Source: Nocardiopsis suaedae
GTDB taxonomy: Bacteria; Actinomycetota; Actinomycetes; Streptosporangiales; Streptosporangiaceae
Length of the DNA stretch: 57,405 nt
Direction of reading: 5' to 3'
Assembly (NCBI RefSeq): GCF_027706745.1
Contig: NZ_JAQFWP010000046.1
Span: 1-57,405 of the forward strand
Positions 39,384 through 47,660 of the stretch are shown here, piece by piece. A program made the translations under genes and the position numbers. Every line of letters begins with the position of its first letter. Positions within the stretch are counted from its first letter, which is position 1. A model generated the notes under the pieces. That model was not told the origin of the DNA. It saw only the letters and a list, made by a program, of their open reading frames with translations, and searched no databases.

Positions 39384-39874
39384 CGTTCCCTCCGGTTCAT
39401 GCGCAGGATCCAGGCGATGGCGGCGGCGAAGGGGAGCGCGGTCGCGATCGACATCGGGATCCACCAGGCGGGCTCGGCGCGGAACGCGTACATGCCGACG
39501 AGCATCGTCACGCTGTACAGGATGCCCCAGGACAGCATGGTGGCCATGTGCGCGCGGGTGAACCACGTCCCGGTGACCGGCCGTGTGAGCAGGTAGATGA
39601 TGAGCGACAGGATCGCCACGCCCATCACGGCCGAGGTCGTCATCACGATCGGGACCGTGGCCTCCCTGCCGAGCAGGGAGGGCGCCAGTCCGATCACGGC
39701 CGTGCACGCGGGGATGACCGTGCCGAAGACCGCGCAGTAGACCGCGTACGTGGACGCCTTCCGGCGCATCTTCGCGGCGGCGTCCTCGGCCGCGGCGAGC
39801 GAGGCGGCGGCCTGCTCCCGGCCGATGTGCGCGCGGCCCGCGCCGCCCGGTGTCCCGTCCATCGCTCCTTCCAT
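39380..39874 (-). CDS. Four-span membrane protein paired with MarR-like regulator
   Basis: A 164-aa protein with a charged cytoplasmic N-terminus (about 1-36, Ala/Glu-rich helix) and spans at about 42-64, 72-96, 108-128 and 136-156. No named family is recognised. GAGGAGG with 8-nt spacing supports ATG 39874. The tight coupling with a winged-helix repressor is a frequent actinobacterial arrangement; role unknown. Confidence 0.75.
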   Translation of the reverse strand: MEGAMDGTPGGAGRAHIGREQAAASLAAAEDAAAKMRRKASTYAVYCAVFGTVIPACTAVIGLAPSLLGREATVPIVMTTSAVMGVAILSLIIYLLTRPVTGTWFTRAHMATMLSWGILYSVTMLVGMYAFRAEPAWWIPMSIATALPFAAAIAWILRMNRRER

Positions 39875-39920
39875 GGCGGAGCCTCCTCATCGTCTCTCCG
39901 GGGGTGAGGTTTCCACCATG

Positions 39921-39950
39921 GCAACTACTTTCCAAGTTGGCAAGTACTTG
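39921..39950. promoter_or_regulatory. Palindromic operator region
   Basis: CAAGTACTTG (39941-39950) is a perfect palindrome, and ACTT-TCC-AAGT lies at 39927-39937. The region is A+T-rich compared with its surroundings and is 47 bp before the membrane-protein ATG, so it probably holds promoter and repressor sites for the two-gene operon. Confidence 0.55.
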
Positions 39951-39987
39951 TCGGAGAGGAAAGTATCGCCCCGCCGCCCCTGCGCCC

Positions 39988-40680
39988 TCACTCGGCGGGG
40001 ACGCGCCCCTCCCCGGACAGCAGGGCCTCCACCACCGCCACGGGGGACGGCCCCGACGCGTCGGGGGCCGTGTACACCGCCGGAAAGCGCCACTCCGCGT
40101 GCGAGGACCAGGCCGTCACCAGCCCCGCCGCGTGGGCGCCGTGCACGTCCCAGCCATGGGACGTCACCAGCGCCGTCCGGGAGGGGGCGGCCCCGCACGC
40201 CTCGGCCGCCGCCAGGTAGGGCGCCGGTGCCGGTTTCCAGGCGCCGGCCGAACCGGCCTCCACGACCACGTCCACGAGTCCGGCGCATCCGCCGTGTTCC
40301 AACAGCGCCCGCACCGTCGCGGCGTCGGCGTTGTCCAGCACCGCCACCCGCGCCTCCCCGGCCGAGCGCGCCGCGCGGAGGGCCTCGGCCGCATCCGCGC
40401 GCGGCTCCAGCTCGGCCAGGGCGCCGACCACCGCCTCGGCCGCCGCCCCGGCCACTTGGTGGCCGGTGATGTCGGCGAGCGCGTTCCGGGCCACCTGCCG
40501 GAACGGCGCGGAGCCGCCCGCCGCCGCGAGGGCGAAGCCGTCCCGGAGGAGGTGGTCCCACCAGCGCCGCATCAGCACGCGCGGCACGCCCGCCTCGCGC
40601 AGGCGCCATTCCAGCGGTTCCAGGGGGACCAGGGTGTCGAAGAGGTCGAAGACGAACGCGGACGGCCGCAGGACGGGCAT
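39988..40680 (-). CDS. HAD-superfamily hydrolase (haloacid dehalogenase type II-like)
   Basis: A 230-aa enzyme. Motif I FDLFDTLVP places nucleophile Asp12 and acid/base residue 14-15 region; motif II is VAVLDNADA (Asn in place of the usual SN pair); motif III Lys is in AWKPAPAPYLAAA; motif IV region is ALVTSHGWDVHGAHAAGL, where HG-x-DV with Asn/Asp is the pattern of L-2-haloacid dehalogenases. Substrate not determinable. Start ATG 40680. Confidence 0.85.
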   Translation of the reverse strand: MPVLRPSAFVFDLFDTLVPLEPLEWRLREAGVPRVLMRRWWDHLLRDGFALAAAGGSAPFRQVARNALADITGHQVAGAAAEAVVGALAELEPRADAAEALRAARSAGEARVAVLDNADAATVRALLEHGGCAGLVDVVVEAGSAGAWKPAPAPYLAAAEACGAAPSRTALVTSHGWDVHGAHAAGLVTAWSSHAEWRFPAVYTAPDASGPSPVAVVEALLSGEGRVPAE

Positions 40681-40739
40681 GGCGCACCTCAGGGGGTCGG
40701 TCGTCGGCCGCACCGCCCGGCGCGGCCTTCCCCGGGTGC

Positions 40740-41267
40740 CTACCCGTCCCCGTCGCTGTCCTTGGCCGTGTCGGTGTCCGTGTCCTTGTCGGCGCCCGCC
40801 TCGGCCCCCTCGCCGCCGTCCCCGTCGACGACCGGGGCGGGCTTGCAGTCGAAGCAGGTCACCACGAAGACCTCGTCGCCGCCGACCCGTCCCACGAAGC
40901 GCCCGGGCAGGCCGTCGTCGCCGTCCTCCCTGCCCGTCACCGCCGCGTACCCGATCCGGCCGGAGACCTCGGCCTGCTGCTCGTCGCGGGTCATCCCGGT
41001 GCAGACCAGGCGCACCGTGCCGGTGTCGTCCGAACCGGTGTCGGCGGAGCACTCCAGCCGCCCGGCGATGGGGTGGCCCTTGCGGGAGAACGCGTCCTCG
41101 GCCTGCGGGCGCAGCATCGACGCCGAGAGGTCGCCCGCGGCCGCGCGGGCGGTGGCGAGCTCCTCGTCGGCGCCGCACCCGGCCGCCGCCCCGAGAACGG
41201 CGACGGCGGCGGCGAAGAGGGCGGCGAGGGGACGGGGTCGGCGGGGCCGCATGTGCACAGGGTCCAC
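40740..41267 (-). CDS. DUF4333-type lipoprotein
   Basis: A 175-aa exported lipoprotein. An Arg-rich start, hydrophobic core and lipobox GAAAGC put the lipidated Cys at about residue 31. The body has two Cys-containing strands typical of DUF4333-like domains (RLECSADTG and VRLVCTGMT), plus another pair in FVVTCFDCKP. The C-terminal 30 residues are Asp/Gly-rich and disordered. GGAGG 6 nt before GTG 41267 favours this start over ATG 41252. The cell-surface role is unknown. Confidence 0.75.
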   Translation of the reverse strand: MDPVHMRPRRPRPLAALFAAAVAVLGAAAGCGADEELATARAAAGDLSASMLRPQAEDAFSRKGHPIAGRLECSADTGSDDTGTVRLVCTGMTRDEQQAEVSGRIGYAAVTGREDGDDGLPGRFVGRVGGDEVFVVTCFDCKPAPVVDGDGGEGAEAGADKDTDTDTAKDSDGDG

Positions 41268-41631
41268 TCCCTACCTCCGGCGTCTGGGGCGTGCAGCCAC
41301 TATCACGCACACGGCACGCGTGCTCACCGTCCGCCACGGACGGTCCGCCGCAAGAGAGGGCAACAAGTACGGAACGGTCCGGCAAAGTCCCTGGTCATAG
41401 GGGGAATCGCGGGGGTTCGCCGGGTCGTCCCGCGCCCCGCCGAAACGGTACCGCCGTTCCCGTGCCGGGCGGGCGCGGCGGGCTGCGGGAACGGAGGCGC
41501 CGGGCCGTCCCGCCCACCGACCCGCATTCCGGCCTGGTCCCAGGGTTGCCGCGCGCCGTCCGGCTGATAAGGATGTGTCCTCCGGAGCGGGCGCAGGGGA
41601 GGCGGCCGCGAGGACGGGGAGGGACACCACC
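41268..41631. other. Divergent intergenic region
   Basis: 364 bp between the lipoprotein and GAF-regulator genes. A TAAGGAT at 41568-41574 is a possible -10 box for the regulator, and GTG 41575 just after it is an alternative start that would add 19 residues. Nothing else is recognised. Confidence 0.5.
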
Positions 41632-42927
41632 GTGGGGGAGGAACGGCTCGATATCGCACTGCCCGCCGGCGCGGACCCGCAGCGCCATGCGCGCCTGCTG
41701 CGGCGCGTGCACGAGGCGGCGCTGACCGGGGGGCGGCCGCCGGTGCCGCCGCGCCCGGTCATCGAGGACTCCTGGGAACGGGTGCGCCGGTACGGGATCG
41801 ACCCCGACAGCGGTCGGCCCGGGCCCAGCCTGCGCGGCGAGCAGGTCGACCAGGAGCGCGGCGACAACCCGCTGGAGGAGGTGCTCCCGCTGGTCGGCTC
41901 GGCGCTGCTGGGCGCCCGGGAGGAGGCCGGGCACGTCATGCTCGTCACCGACCCGCGGGGCTACATCCTGTGGCGGGACGGGGCCCGGGACATGCGCCGC
42001 CTGGCCGACAGCGCCGGGCTGGTGGAGGGCGCCGCCTGGGACGAGGGGTCCACCGGCACCAACGCCATCGGCACCGCGCTGGTGGTGGAGCGGCCGGTGC
42101 AGGTGTACTCGGCCGAGCACTACGTGCGCGGCCTGCACCGGCTCACCTGCGCGTGCGCGCCGGTGCGGGACCCGCGCGACGGGCGGGTGATCGGGGCGAT
42201 CGACGTGACCGGGCCCGCCGCGACCGCACACGCCTCCACCCTGGCACTGGTCAACGCGGTGGCCCAGCTGGCCGAGTCGCACCTGCGCGGCCGCCACGAC
42301 GCCAACCTGGAGCGGCTGCGCGCGGTGGCGGCGCCGCTGCTGGCGGGCATGGCCGGTCCGGCGCTGGTGGTCGACGAGAACGGGTGGACGGCGGCCGCCG
42401 CCGGGACCGAGCCGGTGCGCCGGGTCCTGCTGCCCCGGCGGGTGGGCGCGAGCACCGCGTGGATCCCGAGCCTGGGCGAGTGCAGGATGGAGCCGCTGCC
42501 GGGCGGATGGCTGGTGCGCCCCGGCAGGGGCGAGGCGGCCCCGGCCTCACAGGTCGTGCTCGACCTGCGGGGGCCGGAGCTGTCGGTGAGCGGTCCCAGC
42601 GGGAGTTGGGCGCACCGGTTGACCGCGCGCCATGCGGAGGTGCTGTTCGTCCTGGCGCGGCGCCGGGAGGGGTGCAGCGCGGCGGAGCTGTCGCAGGCGC
42701 TGTTCGGGGCGCCGGACCGGCTGGTGACGGTGCGGGCGGAGGTGTCCCGGCTGCGCCGCCGCCTCGGAGGGCTGCTGGAGAGCCGCCCGTACCGGTTCAG
42801 CGAGCACGTGGACGTGCGCGTGCGGGGGGCGGACGATCCGTGCGCGCTCCCCGCCTCGCAGGCGCCGGAGATCCGCGCCGCCCGAGCGGAGGCGGCGGAA
42901 CGCGGCGCCGCCCCGTCACGACAATGA
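41632..42927 (+). CDS. GAF-domain helix-turn-helix regulator (AcoR-like, no AAA domain)
   Basis: A 431-aa regulator. An N-terminal helical segment (RPVIEDSWERVRRYGIDPD) leads into a GAF sensor domain (about 75-210) with EGAAWDEGSTGTNAIGTAL and VIGAIDVTG, as in AcoR-type activators, but no AAA+ sigma-54 domain follows. The C-terminus is a winged HTH: LTARHAEVLFVLARRREG, then LVTVRAEVSRLRRRLGGLL. GGGGAGGG 8 nt before GTG 41632 fixes the start. In relatives it controls adjacent aldehyde or alcohol dehydrogenase genes; none is adjacent here, so the target is elsewhere. Confidence 0.85.
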   Translation: MGEERLDIALPAGADPQRHARLLRRVHEAALTGGRPPVPPRPVIEDSWERVRRYGIDPDSGRPGPSLRGEQVDQERGDNPLEEVLPLVGSALLGAREEAGHVMLVTDPRGYILWRDGARDMRRLADSAGLVEGAAWDEGSTGTNAIGTALVVERPVQVYSAEHYVRGLHRLTCACAPVRDPRDGRVIGAIDVTGPAATAHASTLALVNAVAQLAESHLRGRHDANLERLRAVAAPLLAGMAGPALVVDENGWTAAAAGTEPVRRVLLPRRVGASTAWIPSLGECRMEPLPGGWLVRPGRGEAAPASQVVLDLRGPELSVSGPSGSWAHRLTARHAEVLFVLARRREGCSAAELSQALFGAPDRLVTVRAEVSRLRRRLGGLLESRPYRFSEHVDVRVRGADDPCALPASQAPEIRAARAEAAERGAAPSRQ

Positions 42928-43224
42928 GTCACGTCGGTGCAACCCGCTGCAACGTTTGCGAGGTGGGCAGGTCGGTTGATGGACTGTCATCCGTCGGCGC
43001 GCGGAGCGCGCAGAGGGGGAGTACCGGCGAGTTCCGGGAATGCGGCTTCCGCCCGCCGACCGAGGACCCTGTCCGCCCGCGCCCGTGCCTTGAGGGGGGT
43101 TTCGGGAGTGTGCACGTGGGTGGACCTCCCAGAACGGCGGCGGTCCGGGGCTTGGGGGAGCCCCCGGGCCGTCGCCGTCCCACGTTCCGGGGCCCCTTGT
43201 AGGCCCGCTGTCGGCGGCCTCCTG
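42928..43224. other. 297-bp convergent intergenic region
   Basis: Lies between the 3' ends of the GAF regulator and the phosphonatase-like HAD gene. It holds an imperfect hairpin at 43146-43169 (CCGGGGCT with AGCCCCCGG), a likely bidirectional terminator, and a 10-bp-spaced direct repeat TGCAAC at 42938 and 42948. No gene is supported. Confidence 0.6.
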
Positions 43225-43947
43225 TCAGAGGCCCCGGTCCCGGAGCAGGTCCGGCAGCTCCGCCACCGAACCGAGAACGGCGTCGGCTCCGGCCCCTCTG
43301 AGGTCGTCTTCGCCGTGGGCCCCGGTCAGCACCCCGGCCACCAGGCCCGCCCCGGCCCTCCGGCCGGCCGTGACGTCGGAACGGGTGTCGCCCACCACCG
43401 CCACCTCCCGGACCGCGTCGGCGGCGCCGGTGCGCAGCAGCGCCGCCAGCACCAGGTCCGGGTACGGGCGCCCGCGCCCGGCGTCGGCCGGGCTCAAGGC
43501 GCCGTCCACCCGGCCGCGCCAGCCCAGCGCGTCCACGACCGCGTCCCGGGTGGCCGGTGCGAACCCCGTGGTCAGCACCACCGCCCGGCCCTGCGAACGC
43601 AGCCGGTCCATCGCCTCCTCGGCCCCCGGCACGGGGGCGCAGTGCCCCTGGCCGACCGCCTCGGCGTAGGCCCGCTCGAACGCCGCGTTCGCCGTCCGAG
43701 CCCGCTCCTCGTCGCCGAACAGGTCGCGGAACACCGCGATCTTCGAGGCGCCCATGGTCGCCTGCACGTACCGGCGCATCCGCGTGTGCTCCGCCCCGCC
43801 CGGGGCGACCCCCGCCTCCCGCGCCGCGGCGTCGAAGGCGTGCTCGACGAGCCCCTCGTCGGCCACCGCCGTCCCGGCCATGTCGCACACGACGAGGCGG
43901 ACCGCGGGCGGGGGCGCGTTCCCATCGGCTCGCATCCGGCTCACCAT
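43225..43947 (-). CDS. Phosphonatase-like HAD hydrolase
   Basis: A 240-aa HAD enzyme. Motif I CDMAGTAVAD (Asp22, with Ala-Gly-Thr as in phosphonoacetaldehyde hydrolases), VVLTTGFAP for motif II, GRGRPYPDLVLAAL for motif III and VAVVGDTRSDV for motif IV. It matches the phosphonatase-like group (TIGR03351 type) found next to TIGR03364 oxidoreductases. The Schiff-base Lys of true PhnX is not evident in the cap region, so C-P cleavage of phosphonoacetaldehyde is not assured. ATG 43947 or GTG 43944 overlaps the upstream stop. Confidence 0.85.
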   Translation of the reverse strand: MVSRMRADGNAPPPAVRLVVCDMAGTAVADEGLVEHAFDAAAREAGVAPGGAEHTRMRRYVQATMGASKIAVFRDLFGDEERARTANAAFERAYAEAVGQGHCAPVPGAEEAMDRLRSQGRAVVLTTGFAPATRDAVVDALGWRGRVDGALSPADAGRGRPYPDLVLAALLRTGAADAVREVAVVGDTRSDVTAGRRAGAGLVAGVLTGAHGEDDLRGAGADAVLGSVAELPDLLRDRGL

Positions 43948-45065
43948 CCCAGTTCGTCGGCCGTGTCCTCGGCGATCGCCGGGGCGCAGGTCATGCCGCG
44001 CCCGCCGGGCCCGGTCACCAGCCACACCCCTTCGGCCGCCTGCGAGCGGTGCACCACCCGCCCCGGCTCCGTGCACTGCGCGTACACCCCCGCCCACCGG
44101 CGCTCCACCCGCGGCAGCGGCCGGCCCAGCAGCTCCTCGGCGGTGCGCGCCAGGTGGTCGTAGGGGGCCTCGCGCACGTCGAAGGCGAACGGCTCCTCGT
44201 ACTCGTGGGTGTCGCCGATGGTCAGCCCGCCGTCCAGGCGCTGCACCATGAGCAGCTGCATCCGCTCGGCCTCGGCCGCCGGCGGCTGCGGCCGCTCCGT
44301 CCGCAGCGCCTCCAGCGCCGACCCGGCGTAGGCCGGGTAGTAGCGGAAGCTGTCGGCGTCGGCGACCGCGGTGGTCAGCGCCTCGCCGAGCGGCCCCGTC
44401 TGCATCATCTGCAGCCGCACCCTGCGCACCGGCAGGTCCGGCACCAGCTCGCGCACCAGCCCGGACAGCGCCGCCCCCGTGGCCAGCACCACCGCGTCCC
44501 CGGTGTGCTCGCCCCCGTGGTCGTCGCGCACCCGCCCCCGGTCGGCCGAACGCGCCTGGCGTCCGGGCAGGCAGGTGTAGCGGCCGCTGCGCTCCAGCTC
44601 GGCGCGGAGGGCCGGGAGCGCCGCCCGGGACTCCACGGCCGCGTCCCGCCCGCACCGCAGCGCGCCGAGCATCTGCCCGCGCAGCGCCGGGTTCGCCGCG
44701 CGCACCCGGTCGGGCTCCAGCCACTCCAGCCCGCGCTCGGCGGCGTCGGGCAGCTCCAGCGCCTGCTCGGCGACGGCGCGCTCCTCCTCGTTGCGAACCA
44801 CGGTCAGTGAGCCCCCGGCCCGGAAGCCCACGCCGGGCACCCGTCCGCCGATGCCCTCCCACAGCTCGCGGGCGCGCAGCGCGGTGCGCGCCTCGGCGCC
44901 CGGTGCGCGCCCGCCGACCCACACCAGCCCGAAGTTGCGCACCGAGGCGCCCCGCGCCTCGGCCTCGCGCTCCAGGTGCACCACCTCGTGGCCGCGCCGC
45001 ACCGCCTCCCAGGCGTGCATGGTCCCGAGGACACCCGCCCCGACGACGATCACTCTCATGCTCAT
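43941..45065 (-). CDS. TIGR03364-type FAD-dependent oxidoreductase
   Basis: A 374-aa DAO-like flavoenzyme. VIVVGAGVLGTMHAWEAVRR binds FAD; ARGASVRNFGLVWVGG is characteristic of the phosphonate-associated TIGR03364 group; the C-terminus carries GVWLVTGPGGRGMTCAPAIA for the flavin. Related enzymes in phosphonate gene clusters oxidise aminoalkylphosphonates such as N-methylated 2-aminoethylphosphonate; applying that here is inference. Co-transcribed with the HAD gene (7-nt overlap) and downstream of a GntR regulator. ATG 45065, with an in-frame ATG 6 nt later. Confidence 0.88.
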   Translation of the reverse strand: MSMRVIVVGAGVLGTMHAWEAVRRGHEVVHLEREAEARGASVRNFGLVWVGGRAPGAEARTALRARELWEGIGGRVPGVGFRAGGSLTVVRNEEERAVAEQALELPDAAERGLEWLEPDRVRAANPALRGQMLGALRCGRDAAVESRAALPALRAELERSGRYTCLPGRQARSADRGRVRDDHGGEHTGDAVVLATGAALSGLVRELVPDLPVRRVRLQMMQTGPLGEALTTAVADADSFRYYPAYAGSALEALRTERPQPPAAEAERMQLLMVQRLDGGLTIGDTHEYEEPFAFDVREAPYDHLARTAEELLGRPLPRVERRWAGVYAQCTEPGRVVHRSQAAEGVWLVTGPGGRGMTCAPAIAEDTADELGW

Positions 45066-45140
45066 GCCCCCGACGATCCGGGCACCGGGTGGTGCGCCCG
45101 TGACACCGCCCCCACCGCAGCATGAACCGGAGGGCAATCT

Positions 45141-45152
45141 TGGACTAGACCC
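45141..45152. promoter_or_regulatory. GntR/HutC-type operator candidate
   Basis: TGGACTAGACCC, differing at one position from the TGGTCTAGACC core bound by HutC-subfamily GntR proteins. It lies between the GntR gene and the FAD oxidoreductase gene, 76 bp before the latter's ATG. Confidence 0.55.
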
Positions 45153-45153
45153 G

Positions 45154-45966
45154 TTATTCGTCCGTGACCTCAGGGGTGGCGTGCAGTTCAGCGGTGAAAC
45201 GGAACCGGTCGCCCCGGTACAGCGCGCGCACGTGCTCCACCGGCACCCCGGCGGTGTCCCGCGACACCCGGTTGACCAGCAGCATCGGCAGCGCCGGGGG
45301 AGTACCGACCAGGAGCGCCTCGCGCGGGGTCGCCAACAGCGTCTCCAGCCGCTCCTCGGCCGCGCCGAACCGCACCCCCGCCTCCCGCCGGGCGTAGGCG
45401 GAGAACGACGCCCCCGGGTCGAAGCCGCGGTCCAGCCCCGGGAAGCGCGCCACCGGTACGTAGACGCTCTCCAGGCCCACCCGCTCCCCGTCGGCCAGCA
45501 GCACCCGCTCCAGGTGCCACACCGCCGCGTCCGCGCCGACCGCCAGCGCCGCCCCCAGCTCGGGCCCGGCCGGGCGCCGCTCCAGCGCCACCAGGGTCCG
45601 CCCCGGCACCTGCCCGCCGCGCCGCACCCCCTCGGTGTAGCTGCGCAGCGCCAGCGGCTGGGCGAGCTTGGGCCCCGCGGCCACCGTGCCGCGCCCGCGC
45701 CGCCGCAGCCGCCCCTGCAGCAGCAGGTCCCGGACCGCCTGGCGCACCGTCTCCCGGGCGGCGCCGAACCGCTCGGCCAGCTCCCGCTCGGTCGGCAGCG
45801 GCCCGCCCTCGGGCAAGTGCTCCAGCAGCCCCTCGATCGAGGTCCGCACCGCGTAGTACCGGGGCACCCGCCCGTGCTCGGGCACACCCCCGCGCACCGG
45901 CCCCTCGGGGCGGCGCACCGGCGCGTCGAGCTCGGTCACGGGGATGGGGGTCGCGTCGTCGTGCAC
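45154..45966 (-). CDS. GntR family regulator with UTRA domain
   Basis: A 270-aa HutC-subfamily repressor. The winged HTH occupies about 40-105 (LPTERELAERFGAARETVRQ), and the UTRA ligand domain follows (VWHLERVLLADGERVGLESV, PVEHVRALYRGDRFRFTAEL). Some PhnF-type regulators of phosphonate genes share this architecture, which fits its place upstream of the FAD oxidoreductase and HAD genes. GTG 45966 is the start. About 35 extra residues precede the HTH. Confidence 0.92.
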   Translation of the reverse strand: MHDDATPIPVTELDAPVRRPEGPVRGGVPEHGRVPRYYAVRTSIEGLLEHLPEGGPLPTERELAERFGAARETVRQAVRDLLLQGRLRRRGRGTVAAGPKLAQPLALRSYTEGVRRGGQVPGRTLVALERRPAGPELGAALAVGADAAVWHLERVLLADGERVGLESVYVPVARFPGLDRGFDPGASFSAYARREAGVRFGAAEERLETLLATPREALLVGTPPALPMLLVNRVSRDTAGVPVEHVRALYRGDRFRFTAELHATPEVTDE

Positions 45967-45987
45967 GCGGCAATCCTGGCAGAGCCC

Positions 45988-47637
45988 CTAGTCCCCGCCG
46001 GTCGTGTAGTAGTCCTCCGAGGCCGCCCCGTCCTTGTCGGCGGGCAGCTCCACCACCGGGACCGGCTTGCCCTCCGGACTGCCGTCGCCCCCGTCGGAGA
46101 AGGAGAGGGTGCCCCCGGCCCCCACCACCATGTCCTCCTTGGAGGTGTTGAGCTTCTCCTGCCCGGCGATGATGGCCGAGAGCGGGAGCCCCTCCCCCTC
46201 CGCGCCGCTCTCGCGGATCTCCAGGGCGGTCGTGCGCACCGCTTTGGCCGTGACGGCCAGCGCGTCGTGGGCCATGGCCGCGTACCCGTCGACCAGGGTC
46301 GGCACCGCGTCCTCCCCTGCGGCCCCGATGAACGCCTCCTCGAACAGGGCGTACCCCTCGGGCGCCGAGTCCGCGCCCCGCACCCAGGCCGGGTCGACGG
46401 TGGTGGCCAGGACCAGCCGCGCGTCGGCCTCCTCCAGGGCGCGCATCAGCTCCCCGTCCATCGACACCGTCAGCCCGGTGGTCATGAAGGCGATGGTCAG
46501 GTCGATGTCGGCGCGGCAGTCGCGCTCCTGGGCGGCCCAGGACCCGATGAAGCCCTCCAGGTCGTTGGTGCGTCCGGCGAACAGCACCAGGTCGGGGGCG
46601 GCGCTGCAGATCTTGCGCGCGATCCCGGAGAACAGCCGCGGGGTGGGCAGCGCCTCCAGGGAGTGGCCCGTGAAGGAGTGCTGGCTCAACCGTTCGACAC
46701 CGCGGATGTCACGGGCATAGGCGTTCCGGAGGGAGTCGACGAAGCGGTCCGGCCCCTCCTTGAGCCCGGCGTCGTCGTACACGGTCATCGCCCGGTCCAG
46801 GTCCTCCGCGGCCAGGTGCCGGGACAGCGCCGCCGTGAAGTCGCTGACGCCGGGCGAGGCGCGGACGAAGCCGGGGACCCCCTCCCGGTTCAGTTCGTCG
46901 GTGGCCGCCGCCCCGCCCACCATGGGCACGCCCGCGTCCGACAACAGGGCCACGGAGTCCTGGGTGGCCTGCGAGCTCAGGGGCATCCCGAAGGCCGTCA
47001 CCAGCGGGTGGTCGGCGTCCCGGCTCAGGGCGACCAGCTCGTCCGCGGTGTGCCGCCAGTGCTCCTGGCGGTCCCCCTCGTTGGCCAGCAGCACCTGGAA
47101 GGCCGGGTAGGCGGGGTCGTAGAAGTCCTGGGAGCCGTTGATCCGCTGCTGGGCGGCCAGCACCCCCCACAGCGAGCTCAGCAGCCGGGTGTGGTCGAAG
47201 GAGCGGTCGTCCCGCGGGGAGAGCGGGGCGAGGAAGGCCACCGTGACGTAGTCGTCGCCGGAGGCGGCGACCTGCGCGTTCTGCTCGGCGATCCCCTCCT
47301 GCACCTCGCGGAAGTCCTCGGCGAACCGGTCGAATTCGGCGTCGGCCCCGTCGTCCCCGGCGGGGAAGGCGTGCGTGAGCGCCGCGCGGTCGGCGGGGAA
47401 GAGGTAGGAGCCGTCGGTCACCCCCACGCACTCGCCGCTGACCCGCACCAGGCCGGCCTCGCCGCCGCACAGCAGGCGCGGAACCGCCCACCAGGCGGCC
47501 GACACGACCAGGACGAGGGCCAGCCCGGCGACCGACAGGCGGAACCACCACCGCCGCCACCAGGCGGGAACCTGCTTGTCGCGCTTGAGCGTGGGTCCGG
47601 AGTCGTTCGAGCGGTCGGTCCTCCGCGATGAGGGCAC
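45988..47637 (-). CDS. Membrane-anchored type-1 periplasmic-binding protein
   Basis: A 549-aa protein. Residues 1-30 are cytoplasmic and basic, with one membrane span at about 32-53 (WWFRLSVAGLALVLVVSAAW), so it is anchored rather than a free lipoprotein. The rest is a type-1 periplasmic-binding fold like branched-chain amino-acid receptors: VTVAFLAPLSP, PLVTAFGMPLSSQATQDSVA, FVRASPGVSDFTAALSRHL, then KICSAAPDLVLFAGRTNDLE. No permease genes adjoin. It lies 23 nt after a P-loop NTPase gene and is probably translated from the same message. GGAAGGGGAGG supports GTG 47637. Confidence 0.8.
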   Translation of the reverse strand: MPSSRRTDRSNDSGPTLKRDKQVPAWWRRWWFRLSVAGLALVLVVSAAWWAVPRLLCGGEAGLVRVSGECVGVTDGSYLFPADRAALTHAFPAGDDGADAEFDRFAEDFREVQEGIAEQNAQVAASGDDYVTVAFLAPLSPRDDRSFDHTRLLSSLWGVLAAQQRINGSQDFYDPAYPAFQVLLANEGDRQEHWRHTADELVALSRDADHPLVTAFGMPLSSQATQDSVALLSDAGVPMVGGAAATDELNREGVPGFVRASPGVSDFTAALSRHLAAEDLDRAMTVYDDAGLKEGPDRFVDSLRNAYARDIRGVERLSQHSFTGHSLEALPTPRLFSGIARKICSAAPDLVLFAGRTNDLEGFIGSWAAQERDCRADIDLTIAFMTTGLTVSMDGELMRALEEADARLVLATTVDPAWVRGADSAPEGYALFEEAFIGAAGEDAVPTLVDGYAAMAHDALAVTAKAVRTTALEIRESGAEGEGLPLSAIIAGQEKLNTSKEDMVVGAGGTLSFSDGGDGSPEGKPVPVVELPADKDGAASEDYYTTGGD

Positions 47638-47660
47638 GGAGCCTCCCCTTCCTCTCAGGA

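Noticed and set aside
42938-42953. Direct repeat TGCAAC with 10-bp spacing as a GAF-regulator site
   Set aside because: It lies downstream of the regulator and is not upstream of any gene, so there is no promoter for it to act on.
45988-47637. Branched-chain amino-acid ABC transporter binding protein
   Set aside because: It has an N-terminal membrane anchor, no lipobox, and no permease or ABC ATPase neighbours; only the binding fold is shared.
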